NCBI RefSeq assembly: GCF_021168555.1
Contig: NZ_JAJOZS010000010.1
Span: forward strand, 62,001 to 126,000
Reading direction: 5' to 3'
Length of the DNA: 64,000 bases
From: Stenotrophomonas sp. MMGLT7
GTDB taxonomy: Bacteria > Pseudomonadota > Gammaproteobacteria > Xanthomonadales > Xanthomonadaceae
A program made the position numbers and the translations under genes. This document shows positions 8,125 to 18,859 of this stretch, piece by piece; the stretch's first letter is position 1, and each line of letters starts with the position of its first letter. The notes under the pieces were generated by a model. That model did not search any database, was not told where the DNA came from, and saw only the letters and a program-made list of their open reading frames with translations.

Positions 8125-9480
8125 TCATCGCCCCATCAGCACCACTTCCTCGGCCGAGGTCGGATGGATCGCCACCGAGTCCTCCAGCTGCGCGCGGGTG
8201 AGGCCCATCTTCAAGGCCACCGCGAACCCCTGCAGGATCTCGTCGGCGCCTTCGCCCAGCAGATGAATGCCGACCACGCGCTCGTCCTCGCCCACGCACA
8301 CCAGCTTGAACAGGCTGCGCACCGGCGAGCCCGCCAGGGCGTTCAGCATCGGCCGGAAATCGCTGCGGTACACCTTCACCGCATCGCCGTGGCACCGGCG
8401 CGCCTGCTCTTCGCTCAATCCCACCTGCCCCAGCGGCGGATGGGTGAACACCACGCTGGGCACGTTGTCGTAGTCCAGCCGCGCCTTGGCGCGGCCGCCG
8501 AACAGGCGGTCCATCAGCTTGCGCGCGGCGGCGATCGCCACCGGGGTCAGCCCCACCTTGCCGGCGACGTCGCCGATGGCGTGGATGCCGGGCACCGAGC
8601 TGTCCTGGTACTCGTCCACCACCACCTCGTCCTTCTCGCCCAGCGCCACGCCCAGCGCCTCCAGCCCCAGTCCCCGCGTGTTGGGGCGGCGGCCGATGGC
8701 GAAGTACGCCTGGTCGAAGACCTGCCGGTCGATGCCGTTGCCGGTGAGCACCCGTACCCGTCCGCCCTCGTCGCGCAGCTCGCGCACGCGCTGGCCGAAG
8801 TGCACGCGCACGCCCTGCTGGCGCAGGTTCTCGGCCAGCTGGCCGGCCAGTTCGGCGTCGAAGCGGTCCAGCAGGCGATCGCCCTGGACCAGCAGGTGCA
8901 CGCGGCTGCCCAGGAGCTGCAGCAGGTTGGCCAGCTCCACCGCGATATAGCCGCCGCCGACGATCGCCACCTCGGCCGGGGCATGGCGCAGCGCGAAGAA
9001 ATCGTCGGACACCCGGCCCAGCTCGGCTCCGGGCAGCTGCGGCCGCAACGGCTGCGCCCCGGTGGCGATGACGACGTGCTCGGCGCTGGTACGCACGCCA
9101 TCGCTGCATTGCAGCGTATGCGCGTCCAGCAGGCGCCCGTGCCGCGGCACCACGCCGATGCCGGCCTCGTCCAGCCGCCTGCGGTAGCTGGCGTGGATGT
9201 TGGCGATATAGCCCTGCCGCGCCGCCACCAGCTGCGGCCAGTCCGGCTGCGCGGGCTCCACGTCGAAGCCCAGCTCCGCCGCAAGCGCGATGCGCTGGGT
9301 CAGCTCGGCCGCCAGCCACATCGCCTTCTTCGGCACGCAGCCGGCATTGACGCAGGTACCGCCCAACTGCGCGGGCTCGAACATCACCACCCGCGCGCCG
9401 TGCTCGGCGGCGCGGAAGGCAGCCGCCAGGCCGCCGGAGCCGCCGCCCAGCACGGCCACGTCGTAGTCGCGGCCGCTCAT
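8125..9480 (-). CDS. gor: Glutathione-disulfide reductase
   Basis: This cytoplasmic flavoenzyme reduces glutathione disulfide with NADPH. The 451-residue sequence has the FAD-binding GGGSGGLAAA near residue 11, the redox-active disulfide GGTCVNAGCVPKK near residue 40, the second nucleotide-binding GGGYIAVELA, the FAD motif GIHAIGDVAG and the C-terminal HPTSAEE catalytic His-Glu pair. The alanine in GYIAVE is typical of glutathione reductases as opposed to lipoamide dehydrogenases. ATG 9480 is used because the FAD motif follows within ten residues; the longer open frame upstream is unrelated sequence. It appears to be a single gene. Confidence 0.93.
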   Translation of the reverse strand: MSGRDYDVAVLGGGSGGLAAAFRAAEHGARVVMFEPAQLGGTCVNAGCVPKKAMWLAAELTQRIALAAELGFDVEPAQPDWPQLVAARQGYIANIHASYRRRLDEAGIGVVPRHGRLLDAHTLQCSDGVRTSAEHVVIATGAQPLRPQLPGAELGRVSDDFFALRHAPAEVAIVGGGYIAVELANLLQLLGSRVHLLVQGDRLLDRFDAELAGQLAENLRQQGVRVHFGQRVRELRDEGGRVRVLTGNGIDRQVFDQAYFAIGRRPNTRGLGLEALGVALGEKDEVVVDEYQDSSVPGIHAIGDVAGKVGLTPVAIAAARKLMDRLFGGRAKARLDYDNVPSVVFTHPPLGQVGLSEEQARRCHGDAVKVYRSDFRPMLNALAGSPVRSLFKLVCVGEDERVVGIHLLGEGADEILQGFAVALKMGLTRAQLEDSVAIHPTSAEEVVLMGR

Positions 9481-9747
9481 GGCGCGTCCCCGCTGCGGCG
9501 ACGCATGCGCACGGCGGCAGGTCCGCCGCCAATGATTGGATCGACCATCGCCCGTCAGGCTCCCATTTGCGTGATGCGGCCAGCATGTCACGGCCAGACT
9601 CATGCACAGGTGAGGACGCGGCGGCCGACCGGTCACGCGTTCACGGGCCGTCGCATGGATGCGCCCCTGTGCCTCGGCTGGATCGCGGCGAGTTCGCCGG
9701 ACTACGGCGGCAGTCCCGGGGAGACGCGCTGCCCGGCGTGAAAGCGC

Positions 9748-10974
9748 CTAGCGCCGCAGTGGCGGCAACCGCAGGTAGGTGACCGAGCGCCACAGCCATT
9801 CCATCGGCCCGAAGCGGAAATGCCGCAGCCACCAGCTGCTGGCCAGCGCCTGCAGCGCGAACAGCACCAGTGCGAAAGGCACCTGCCAGACCCGCGGCAG
9901 CCGCTCGAACCATCCCAGCCCGTAGCCATAGAAGATGCCGGTGCACACCAGCGACTGCAGCAGGTAGTTGCTCAGCGCCATGCGGCCGGCCGGCGCCAGC
10001 CAGCGCAAGCGCTCGCCCGCGCGCAGCACCCAGGCCAGGTAGCCCAGGCACATCAGCGCGTTGGCCAGCAGCGCCAGCGAGAACGCCGAGCTGCTGCGCA
10101 GGTCCAGCCGCGACGGATCCATCCAGGGCGACAGCGCATAGCTGGCCAACATCAGCCCCAGGCCCGCGGGCAGCGCCGCCCAGCGCAGCCATGCGAACAG
10201 CCGGGCGGACTGCGCCGGCTGCACGATCGCGCCGCTGCGCACGAACCAGGCGCCGAGCAGGAACATGCCGAAGATCGACGGCCCGTTGACCAGCAGCCCC
10301 TGCAGCGTGGCGCCGAAATCGCGCAGCCGCTGGGCGGTGGCCTGGGCGTAGCTGCCGGAACCGAAGGCCTGGCGCTGGGCCTGGTCCATCTGCTGCACCG
10401 CTTCGCCGGCCTGCGCCATCTGCTGCTGCCAGTGCGCCGAGGCCGACGGCACCGCCTGCATCAGCGAACCGAGCGCCCCCAGCGCCATGACCAGCGCCGG
10501 CGCGCACAGGTACACCGCCGCCGCCAGCCATGGCAGCCAGCGCCGCGGCGCCTCGCCGAAGGCCGGCAGCAGCAGCGACAGCAGCGCATAGCTGACCAGG
10601 ATGTCGCCGGACCACACCAGCAGCGCATGGCACAGGCCGATGACCAGCAGCGCCAGGCTGCGGCGCAGGTACAGCAGGCCGAAACGCCGGCCGGCGGCCT
10701 CGGCCCGCTGCGCCATCACCGCAAAGCCCATGCCGAACAGCAGCGAGAACAACGTGTAGAACTTGCCCTGCACGAGGATGTAGACCAGCGCATCGACGAC
10801 CCGGTCGGCGCCGCGCAAGGCCGGGTTCACGCCGGCCAGCGCCTGGTTGAGCGGGCCGACGAAGGCCTCGATGTTCATCAGCACGATGCCCAGCAGCGCG
10901 AAGCCGCGCAGCACGTCGAGGGCGAGGATGCGCTCGGCCGGGGCGATCGGCTGTAGCGGTTCGGCTGGACGCAT
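9748..10974 (-). CDS. DUF418 family integral membrane protein
   Basis: The 408-residue protein begins with the family signature ILALDVLRGFALLGIVLMN and contains eight to ten hydrophobic helices, with the typical KFYTLFSLLFGMGFAV and GRMALSNYLLQSL blocks. DUF418 proteins are inner-membrane proteins related to acyltransferase-3 type membrane proteins, and their substrate is not known. The first 15 residues are cytoplasmic and proline-rich. It lies downstream of slyD in the same direction but is separated from it by a clear terminator, so it likely has its own promoter in the 10975-11040 gap. Confidence 0.85.
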   Translation of the reverse strand: MRPAEPLQPIAPAERILALDVLRGFALLGIVLMNIEAFVGPLNQALAGVNPALRGADRVVDALVYILVQGKFYTLFSLLFGMGFAVMAQRAEAAGRRFGLLYLRRSLALLVIGLCHALLVWSGDILVSYALLSLLLPAFGEAPRRWLPWLAAAVYLCAPALVMALGALGSLMQAVPSASAHWQQQMAQAGEAVQQMDQAQRQAFGSGSYAQATAQRLRDFGATLQGLLVNGPSIFGMFLLGAWFVRSGAIVQPAQSARLFAWLRWAALPAGLGLMLASYALSPWMDPSRLDLRSSSAFSLALLANALMCLGYLAWVLRAGERLRWLAPAGRMALSNYLLQSLVCTGIFYGYGLGWFERLPRVWQVPFALVLFALQALASSWWLRHFRFGPMEWLWRSVTYLRLPPLRR

Positions 10975-11040
10975 GGGTTCGGCTCCTGGGGTGAGCGCGG
11001 ATTACATCACGGCCGCCGGCACCCGGCGCGGTCCCGGCCG

Positions 11041-11073
11041 CAAAAGCAAACGGCCCGCTCGAAGGCGGGCCGT
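11041..11073 (-). terminator. Intrinsic terminator after slyD
   Basis: On the minus strand the stem acggcccgc / gcgggccgt is followed by tttgctttt. It begins about 40 bases after the slyD stop codon. Confidence 0.8.
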
Positions 11074-11111
11074 GCGTGACGTTGGCGATACGGCGGCAGC
11101 CGCCGTGCCGC

Positions 11112-11591
11112 TCAGTGGTGATGGCCGCCCTCGCCATGGACGTGACCGTGCTCGACCTCCTCCGCCGTGGCCTCGCGCACGTCGACGATCTCCACGTCGA
11201 AATGCAGGTCCTTGCCGGCCATCGGGTGGTTGAGGTCGACGTCGACAACGCTCATGCCGACCTTCTGCACGGTGACCGCGCGCGGCCCGAAGTTGGTCTG
11301 CAGCACCACCTGCTGGCCCGGCTGCAGCCGGGTATTGCCGAAGTGCTTCTTCGGCACGCGCTGGGTCATGCCCTCGCGGCGCTCGCCATAGGCGTCCGCC
11401 GCCGACACGTCCACGCCGAAGCTGTCGCCGGCCTGCTTGTCGGTCATCGCGTTCTCCAGGCCCGGGATGATGTTGCCGTGGCCGATCAGGATCGTCAGCG
11501 GATCGCGGTCCTTGGAGCTTTCGATCGGCTCCTGGCCGACCTCGGAGACGGTGTAGTGGAAGCGGACGACGCGGTCTTTCTCGATCTTCAT
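11112..11591 (-). CDS. slyD: FKBP-type peptidyl-prolyl isomerase SlyD
   Basis: SlyD is a cytoplasmic proline isomerase and chaperone that also binds nickel. The 159-residue protein shows the FKBP part (VRFHYTVSEVG at the start, DPLTILIGHGNIIPGLENA), the inserted flap domain in the middle (residues about 70-125) and the returning FKBP strand LHFDVEIVDVREAT. The C-terminal tail is short but His-rich (HGHVHGEGGHHH), the metal-binding feature of the family. The ATG at 11591 begins directly with the conserved MKIEKDRVV. It is followed by a terminator and is divergent from the NlpC/P60 pair. Confidence 0.95.
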   Translation of the reverse strand: MKIEKDRVVRFHYTVSEVGQEPIESSKDRDPLTILIGHGNIIPGLENAMTDKQAGDSFGVDVSAADAYGERREGMTQRVPKKHFGNTRLQPGQQVVLQTNFGPRAVTVQKVGMSVVDVDLNHPMAGKDLHFDVEIVDVREATAEEVEHGHVHGEGGHHH

Positions 11592-11701
11592 GCGGGACTC
11601 TGTGCTGGTTCTGCGCGCGGCAGGCGGGTGGGAGCGGCTTGTCGGCCGGTGGCGGGGCCGCCATCATGCGGCTGTCCGAATCGGCGCATTATCCCGGCTC
11701 C

Positions 11702-12253
11702 ATGCACAACAAGCCAGTTTCAAGCCCAATCCGTCGGCGCATGCACGACCTGCGGCCACTCCTCACGCTGGCCGCCGCCCTGCTGCTGGCCGCCTGCGGC
11801 CACGCTCCGGTCAAGAACAACGCCGGCCACGCCAGGCCGGCCGAATCCTGGCCCACCGTCGCTCCCAGCAATCCGGCCGCGGCCAACGCCGTGCTGATGC
11901 GGGCGCTGGGACTGGTGGGTACGCCGTACCTGTATGGCGGCAACACCCCGGAGAGCGGCTTCGACTGCAGCGGCCTGGTCGCCTACGTGTACCGCGACGT
12001 GCTGGACCTGCGCCTGCCGCGCAGCTCGCGGGAACTGGCCCAGGTACAGGGACCGCGCATCGATCCCGGGCGCCTGGCCGCCGGCGACCTGGTGTTCTTC
12101 GGCAGCCGCGGCAACGTCAGCCATGTCGGCATCTACGTCGGCGAAGGGCGCTTCGTGCATGCGCCTAGCAGCGGCGGAACGGTCCGCCTGGACTCGCTCG
12201 GCGGGCCGTACTGGCAGGACCACTACACCGGCGCCAGGCGGGTACTGAACTGA
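11702..12253 (+). CDS. NlpC/P60 family lipoprotein hydrolase, first of two
   Basis: This is a predicted outer- or inner-membrane lipoprotein that cuts peptidoglycan stem peptides. It has a lipobox (LLLAACGH) and a C-terminal NlpC/P60 domain with the catalytic Cys in GFDCSGLVAYVY, the catalytic His in NVSHVGIYVGEGRFVHAPSSG and the TPYLYGG entry motif. From ATG 11702 the protein has 183 residues. ATG 11741 gives a more standard lipoprotein signal (MHDLRPLLTLAAALLLAAC) and may be the true start. A second NlpC/P60 gene follows about 100 bases downstream, sharing the whole catalytic domain. Confidence 0.9.
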   Translation: MHNKPVSSPIRRRMHDLRPLLTLAAALLLAACGHAPVKNNAGHARPAESWPTVAPSNPAAANAVLMRALGLVGTPYLYGGNTPESGFDCSGLVAYVYRDVLDLRLPRSSRELAQVQGPRIDPGRLAAGDLVFFGSRGNVSHVGIYVGEGRFVHAPSSGGTVRLDSLGGPYWQDHYTGARRVLN

Positions 12254-12360
12254 AGCGGGCAATTTGTCACACCCCGCATCACGGAAATTTAACAATATTT
12301 GAACATCCCTGTCGCGATCCCGGGGCACTATCGCGCATCGCTTTTTTTTGTGAGATCCGC

Positions 12361-13134
12361 GTGACGATCGATGCACTGTCCTGCCGGGACGCGAAATCCA
12401 CTCGAATCAGCAAGTCCCTCCGGTTTATCTGCAGTGCCGCACTCTGTCTTGCCGCGCTGCCCGCGCTGGCCCAGACCGCGCCCTCTACCGACGACGACGA
12501 AGCCGGCCCGGTGATCGCCACCGCCGCTGCAGCCGGCAGCGACGCCAGGACCGTCCCCGCCTCGCGCAGCCGCAGCGATGCCGCCGCCACCGCGACCCTG
12601 GCCGCCCTGCTGCCCCATCTTGCAGCCAACGACACCATTCCTCTGATGGACCGCTCGGCGATGTTCGCCGGCGATCTCAGCCGCTTGCTTGCCAACTACG
12701 ACGTTTCACAGGGCGCGGTGATCGCCAGCGAAGGCGGCCGCCCGGCAGAAGCCGGCAAGGTCCAGTCCATCCTCAGGGGCGCCATGGCGCTGCTGGGCAC
12801 GCCCTACCGCTGGGGCGGCGACGGCCCGGACGGCTTCGATTGCAGCGGCCTGGTGAACTACGTGTTCAAGAACGCGCTGGGCATCGAGCTGCCGCGCGTG
12901 TCGCGCGAGATGGCGCGCAAGGACGACGCCCAGCTGATCAAGGACCGCGGGGCACTGGCCGCCGGCGACCTGGTGTTCTTCGGCCGCAAGGGCCGGGTGA
13001 ACCACGTCGGCATCTATGTCGGCGACGGCCGCTTCCTGCACGCCCCCAGCCGCGGCAAGGACGTGCGCGTGGACTCGCTGGTCAGCGGCTACTGGAGCAA
13101 CAACTTCATGCAGGCCCGGCGGGTAGTGCTGTAG
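12361..13134 (+). CDS. NlpC/P60 family exported hydrolase, second of two
   Basis: The 257-residue protein starts at a GTG codon and has a signal peptide ending near LPALAQ, a low-complexity linker rich in Ala, Ser and Asp (residues 40-110), and a C-terminal NlpC/P60 domain. The catalytic Cys is in GFDCSGLVNYVF and the His in RVNHVGIYVGDGRFLHAPSRG. It is a likely gamma-D-glutamyl-diaminopimelate endopeptidase or related cell-wall hydrolase acting in the periplasm. The catalytic region is closely similar to that of the preceding gene, so the two are paralogues. They differ in anchoring: the first is a lipoprotein, this one is soluble with a long linker. The AT-rich gap 12254-12360 may carry its own promoter. 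Confidence 0.9.
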   Translation: MTIDALSCRDAKSTRISKSLRFICSAALCLAALPALAQTAPSTDDDEAGPVIATAAAAGSDARTVPASRSRSDAAATATLAALLPHLAANDTIPLMDRSAMFAGDLSRLLANYDVSQGAVIASEGGRPAEAGKVQSILRGAMALLGTPYRWGGDGPDGFDCSGLVNYVFKNALGIELPRVSREMARKDDAQLIKDRGALAAGDLVFFGRKGRVNHVGIYVGDGRFLHAPSRGKDVRVDSLVSGYWSNNFMQARRVVL

Positions 13135-13164
13135 CGGCCAGCCGGACGATGTGAAACAACACGG

Positions 13165-13190
13165 GAAGCCGCTGGCGACAGCGGCTTCTT
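13165..13190 (+). terminator. Hairpin terminator after the NlpC/P60 pair
   Basis: A ten-base stem (gaagccgctg / cagcggcttc) with a gcga loop is followed by a short ttcc tail. It lies 30 bases past the second NlpC/P60 stop. The rest of the gap to 13498 holds nothing I recognise. Confidence 0.65.
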
Positions 13191-13498
13191 CCGTTCCTGT
13201 GCGGGAACCACGACAACCGGCGCCTCGCCAACCGCGACACAGCGCGCGCCGGCCGCGTGCGGCCAGGCCACGACCGAGGCACCAGGCGCACAGGGCGGGC
13301 CTCGGCCCGCCGCAGGATGCTTGCGCACTTGCGCCCTGCCCGGGAAGCCATCCACCCGAGCCCGAGCCGTGATCGTGCCACGGGTCCACCGCCGCACCGT
13401 CGGCTACGGCGGAATCAGCCAGGGGGGGGCCAAAGGCCGACCCCATGCACCGCCGCCAGGGCCTTCCCGGGGTCTTCGCCGTGATCGCCCCCTGCCCC

Positions 13499-14923
13499 TC
13501 AGCGCTCGCGCGACTCGAATTCGCCGAACGGCTTCAACTGCGCGGACACCGCCTTGCCGTCGCCGACCACGATCACCGACAGCTGCGCCGAGTCGTAGTA
13601 CCTGCCCGCGGCCGCCTGCACCTGCTCGGCGGACACCGCACGGACCCTGGGCACGTACTGGCCGAGGAACTCGGCGGGCAGTCCCACCAGCCAGTTGCGC
13701 GCCAGGCTGGCCGCCACCGAGCCCTGCATCTGGTTGGAGATCAGGTAGCCGCCGGCGACGTAGCGCTTGGTCGAATCCAGTTCCGCGGCCGGCACCGGTT
13801 CGCTGCCCAGCCGGCTGAACTCGCGGAAGAACTCCCTCAGCGCCGCGCCGGTGACCTCGTTGCGCACGTCGGCCTGGGCGACGATGCCGCCGCCCACGCG
13901 CGCGGCCTGCAGGGTGGCGCCGGCGCCGTAGGTATAGCCCTTGTCCTCGCGCAGGTTCTGGTTGAGGCGGCTGCTGATGCCGCTGCCGAGCACGGTGCTG
14001 GCCAGCTGCAGCGGCAAGTAGTCGGCATCGCTGGCCGCGATCGCCGGGCGGCCGATGCGGAAGGTGGACTGCACGCTGCCGTCGCGCTGGATGATCGCCC
14101 GCTGCGGCGTGGCCTCGCGGGGTGCCGGCGGCGGATCCTGCGACTCGGCCCCGCCCGCTCGCCAGTCGCCGAACGCCTGCTCGGCCAGGGCGAATGCCTG
14201 GGCCGGGGCGATGCGGCCGGCGATCACCAGCAGCGCATGGTCCGGGTGGAAGCGGCGCGCATGCTCGGCCTTGAGCGCCTCGGGTGTGAGCGCGGGGATC
14301 GTCGCCTCGGCCAGTTGCGTGCGCGCATACGGATGATCGCCGTAGATGGCCGCCAGCAGGGCGCGCGAGGCGCGGAACCCGGGCTGCGCCTCGGCCACCT
14401 TCAGCCCCTGCGCCGCGTTGGCCTGGGCCAGCCTGACCTCGCTGTCCGGGAACGCCGGCGTGCGCACCACCTCGGCCAGCAGCGACAGCATCGGTGCGGC
14501 GTGCGAGGCCAGCGCATCGGCGGCGACGTTGATGCCGTCGTTGCTGGCGGCGGCGGCGATGCTGCCGCCCAGGCCCTGCGCGGCCTCGGCGATCGCGCGC
14601 GAATCGCGCCGCTGCGTGCCCTCGGTCAGCAGCCCCGCCAGCAGCGAGGCGAAACCGGGCGTGGCCGCGGCATCGGCCGCCAGGCCGGCATCGCGCACCG
14701 CCAGCACGTAGTCCACGCGGGGGATGCCGTCGCGCGGCACCACCCACACCTCCAGGCCGTTGCCCAGGGTCTTCTTCTGGATGTCGGGCACCGGCAGCGG
14801 CTTGTCGGCCGCGTAGCCGGGCAGGTCCGGCGGCAGCGCCGGGGTGGCGGCCAGCGCGCCGCCGCAGCCCGCGGAAACGGCCAGCGCCAGCAGCGCACGG
14901 GATACGGTGTGCTTCATGCTCAT
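13499..14923 (-). CDS. M16 family protein lacking the HxxEH zinc motif (inactive partner)
   Basis: This 474-residue exported protein (signal peptide MSMKHTVSRALLALAVSAG) has the M16 two-domain fold: KTLGNGLEVWVVPRDGIPRVDYVLAVRDAG at the N-terminus and the downstream LREDKGYTYGAGA block with the conserved Arg and Tyr. Where active M16 enzymes have HxxEH, this protein reads FASLL, so it cannot bind zinc. It lies 11 bases downstream of an M16 gene with a complete motif, the usual arrangement of active/inactive subunits in M16B heterodimers. The start at 14923 follows a good gaggag ribosome-binding site. Confidence 0.9.
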   Translation of the reverse strand: MSMKHTVSRALLALAVSAGCGGALAATPALPPDLPGYAADKPLPVPDIQKKTLGNGLEVWVVPRDGIPRVDYVLAVRDAGLAADAAATPGFASLLAGLLTEGTQRRDSRAIAEAAQGLGGSIAAAASNDGINVAADALASHAAPMLSLLAEVVRTPAFPDSEVRLAQANAAQGLKVAEAQPGFRASRALLAAIYGDHPYARTQLAEATIPALTPEALKAEHARRFHPDHALLVIAGRIAPAQAFALAEQAFGDWRAGGAESQDPPPAPREATPQRAIIQRDGSVQSTFRIGRPAIAASDADYLPLQLASTVLGSGISSRLNQNLREDKGYTYGAGATLQAARVGGGIVAQADVRNEVTGAALREFFREFSRLGSEPVPAAELDSTKRYVAGGYLISNQMQGSVAASLARNWLVGLPAEFLGQYVPRVRAVSAEQVQAAAGRYYDSAQLSVIVVGDGKAVSAQLKPFGEFESRER

Positions 14924-14934
14924 GATCGTTCTCC

Positions 14935-17356
<2,422 letters not shown>

Positions 17357-17375
17357 GCAGGCCGGGCCGGGCCGC

Positions 17376-18707
17376 TCAGCGCGACTCGGCCGGGCTGTCG
17401 TGGTCCAGGCCGACGTTGCTCGACGCCGCCTCGTAGACCGTCTTGTCCAGCAGCCCGGTCTCCTTGGCCACCAGCACCGGCACCAGCATCTGCCCCGTCA
17501 CATTCGTCATGGTGCGCATCATGTCGAGGATGCGGTCGATCGCGTACAGGTAGCCGATCACCTCCAGCGGCAGGTTGGCCGCGCTCAGCACCACCGTGGC
17601 CATCACCACCGCGGTACCGGGCACGCCGGCGGTGCCGAAGCTGCCCAGCACCGAGGCGATCAGCACGATGAAGTACTGGTCGGCGCTCAGCGGCACGCCG
17701 GTGTACTGGGCGATGAACACCGCGCACAGCGCCGGGTAGATCGCGCCGCAGCCGTCCATCTTGATGCTGGCGCCCAGCGGCACCGCGAACGCCGCGTAGT
17801 CCTTGTTGACGCCCAGGTTGTGGGTGATCGCGCGCATCGCCACCGGCATCGCCGCGAAGCTGGACGAGCTGACGAAGGCCACCTGCATGCCCGGCGCGGC
17901 GCCGCGGAAGAACTTCCACGGGTTCAGCCCGTGCGCCAGCAGCAGGCCGGCATAGACGAACACGATGTGGATGGCGCAGGCGACGTACAGCGCGATCACG
18001 AAGTTGCCCAGCGGCAGCAGCTTCTCGAAGCCGTAGGAGCCGACCAGCCCGGCGATCAGGCCGAAGGTGCCGATCGGGGTCACCTCCAGCACGAAGCGGG
18101 TGACCTGGATCATGATGTCGCTGACCTCGCCGACCAGCTTGCGCGCGCCGGCCACCCTGTCGCCGAGCTTGACCATGGCAAAGCCCAGCAGCCCGGCGAA
18201 GAAGATCACCGGCAGGATCGAGCCGCGCCCGGCCGCCAGCACCGTCTCGCCGGCGGCATTGACGCGGGTGCCGATGCCGGCCAGGGCGTAGAACACGTTG
18301 CCCGGCACCACGTCCAGCAGCACCTGCACCGGGCTGGGCACGTCGCGCGGCTTCCAGTTGGCATCCGTCGCCAGTTGCAGGCCGCCGCTGCCCGGCTGCA
18401 TCACCGCGCCCACCGCCAGGCCCACGCATACCGCCAGCGCGGCGGTGATCACGAACCACAGGAAGGTGCGCCCGCCCAGCGCGGCCACCGACTTCTGCCC
18501 GTGCAGCGCCGAGATCGCGTTGATCACCGCGAAGAACACCAGCGGGATGGCGATCATCTTGATCAGGGTGACGTACAGCTCGCCCAGCGGCCCGAACCAG
18601 GCCTGCGCGGCCGGCCCCAGCAGCCAGCCGGCCAGCGCGCCGAGCACGAAGCCGCCGGCCACGCGCTGCCAGAACGGGATGCGGAACCAGGCCGAGACCA
18701 GCTTCAT
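17376..18707 (-). CDS. Dicarboxylate/amino acid:cation symporter (DAACS family)
   Basis: This inner-membrane transporter of 443 residues takes up dicarboxylates or acidic amino acids with Na+ or H+. It has about eight hydrophobic helices, the serine-rich first hairpin loop SSSSFAAMPVAM, and the second hairpin block VLGSFGTAGVPGTAVVMATVV. The conserved NMDGT cation and substrate motif of helix 7 reads KMDGC here, so ion coupling or substrate range may differ from GltP or DctA. ATG 18707 begins the family N-terminus directly before the first helix. It is convergent with the beta-lactamase gene. Confidence 0.9.
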   Translation of the reverse strand: MKLVSAWFRIPFWQRVAGGFVLGALAGWLLGPAAQAWFGPLGELYVTLIKMIAIPLVFFAVINAISALHGQKSVAALGGRTFLWFVITAALAVCVGLAVGAVMQPGSGGLQLATDANWKPRDVPSPVQVLLDVVPGNVFYALAGIGTRVNAAGETVLAAGRGSILPVIFFAGLLGFAMVKLGDRVAGARKLVGEVSDIMIQVTRFVLEVTPIGTFGLIAGLVGSYGFEKLLPLGNFVIALYVACAIHIVFVYAGLLLAHGLNPWKFFRGAAPGMQVAFVSSSSFAAMPVAMRAITHNLGVNKDYAAFAVPLGASIKMDGCGAIYPALCAVFIAQYTGVPLSADQYFIVLIASVLGSFGTAGVPGTAVVMATVVLSAANLPLEVIGYLYAIDRILDMMRTMTNVTGQMLVPVLVAKETGLLDKTVYEAASSNVGLDHDSPAESR

Positions 18708-18859
18708 GGAAGGCTTCCTGACGAAATCCGGGGGAATCGCACCATAGCCCAAGCCGCGGGCCGCGACGATGTCGCCACCGGAAAATCAGCGTGTCATCGA
18801 TGTGCATTGTCCGGCCCGGCATAATGACGCGCCTTTTTTCAACGGAATCCCCAGCCGCC

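Noticed and set aside
9481-9747. Small gene between glutathione reductase and DUF418
   Set aside because: No frame with a ribosome-binding site or recognisable domain was seen; the long frames there are extensions of neighbouring shadows.
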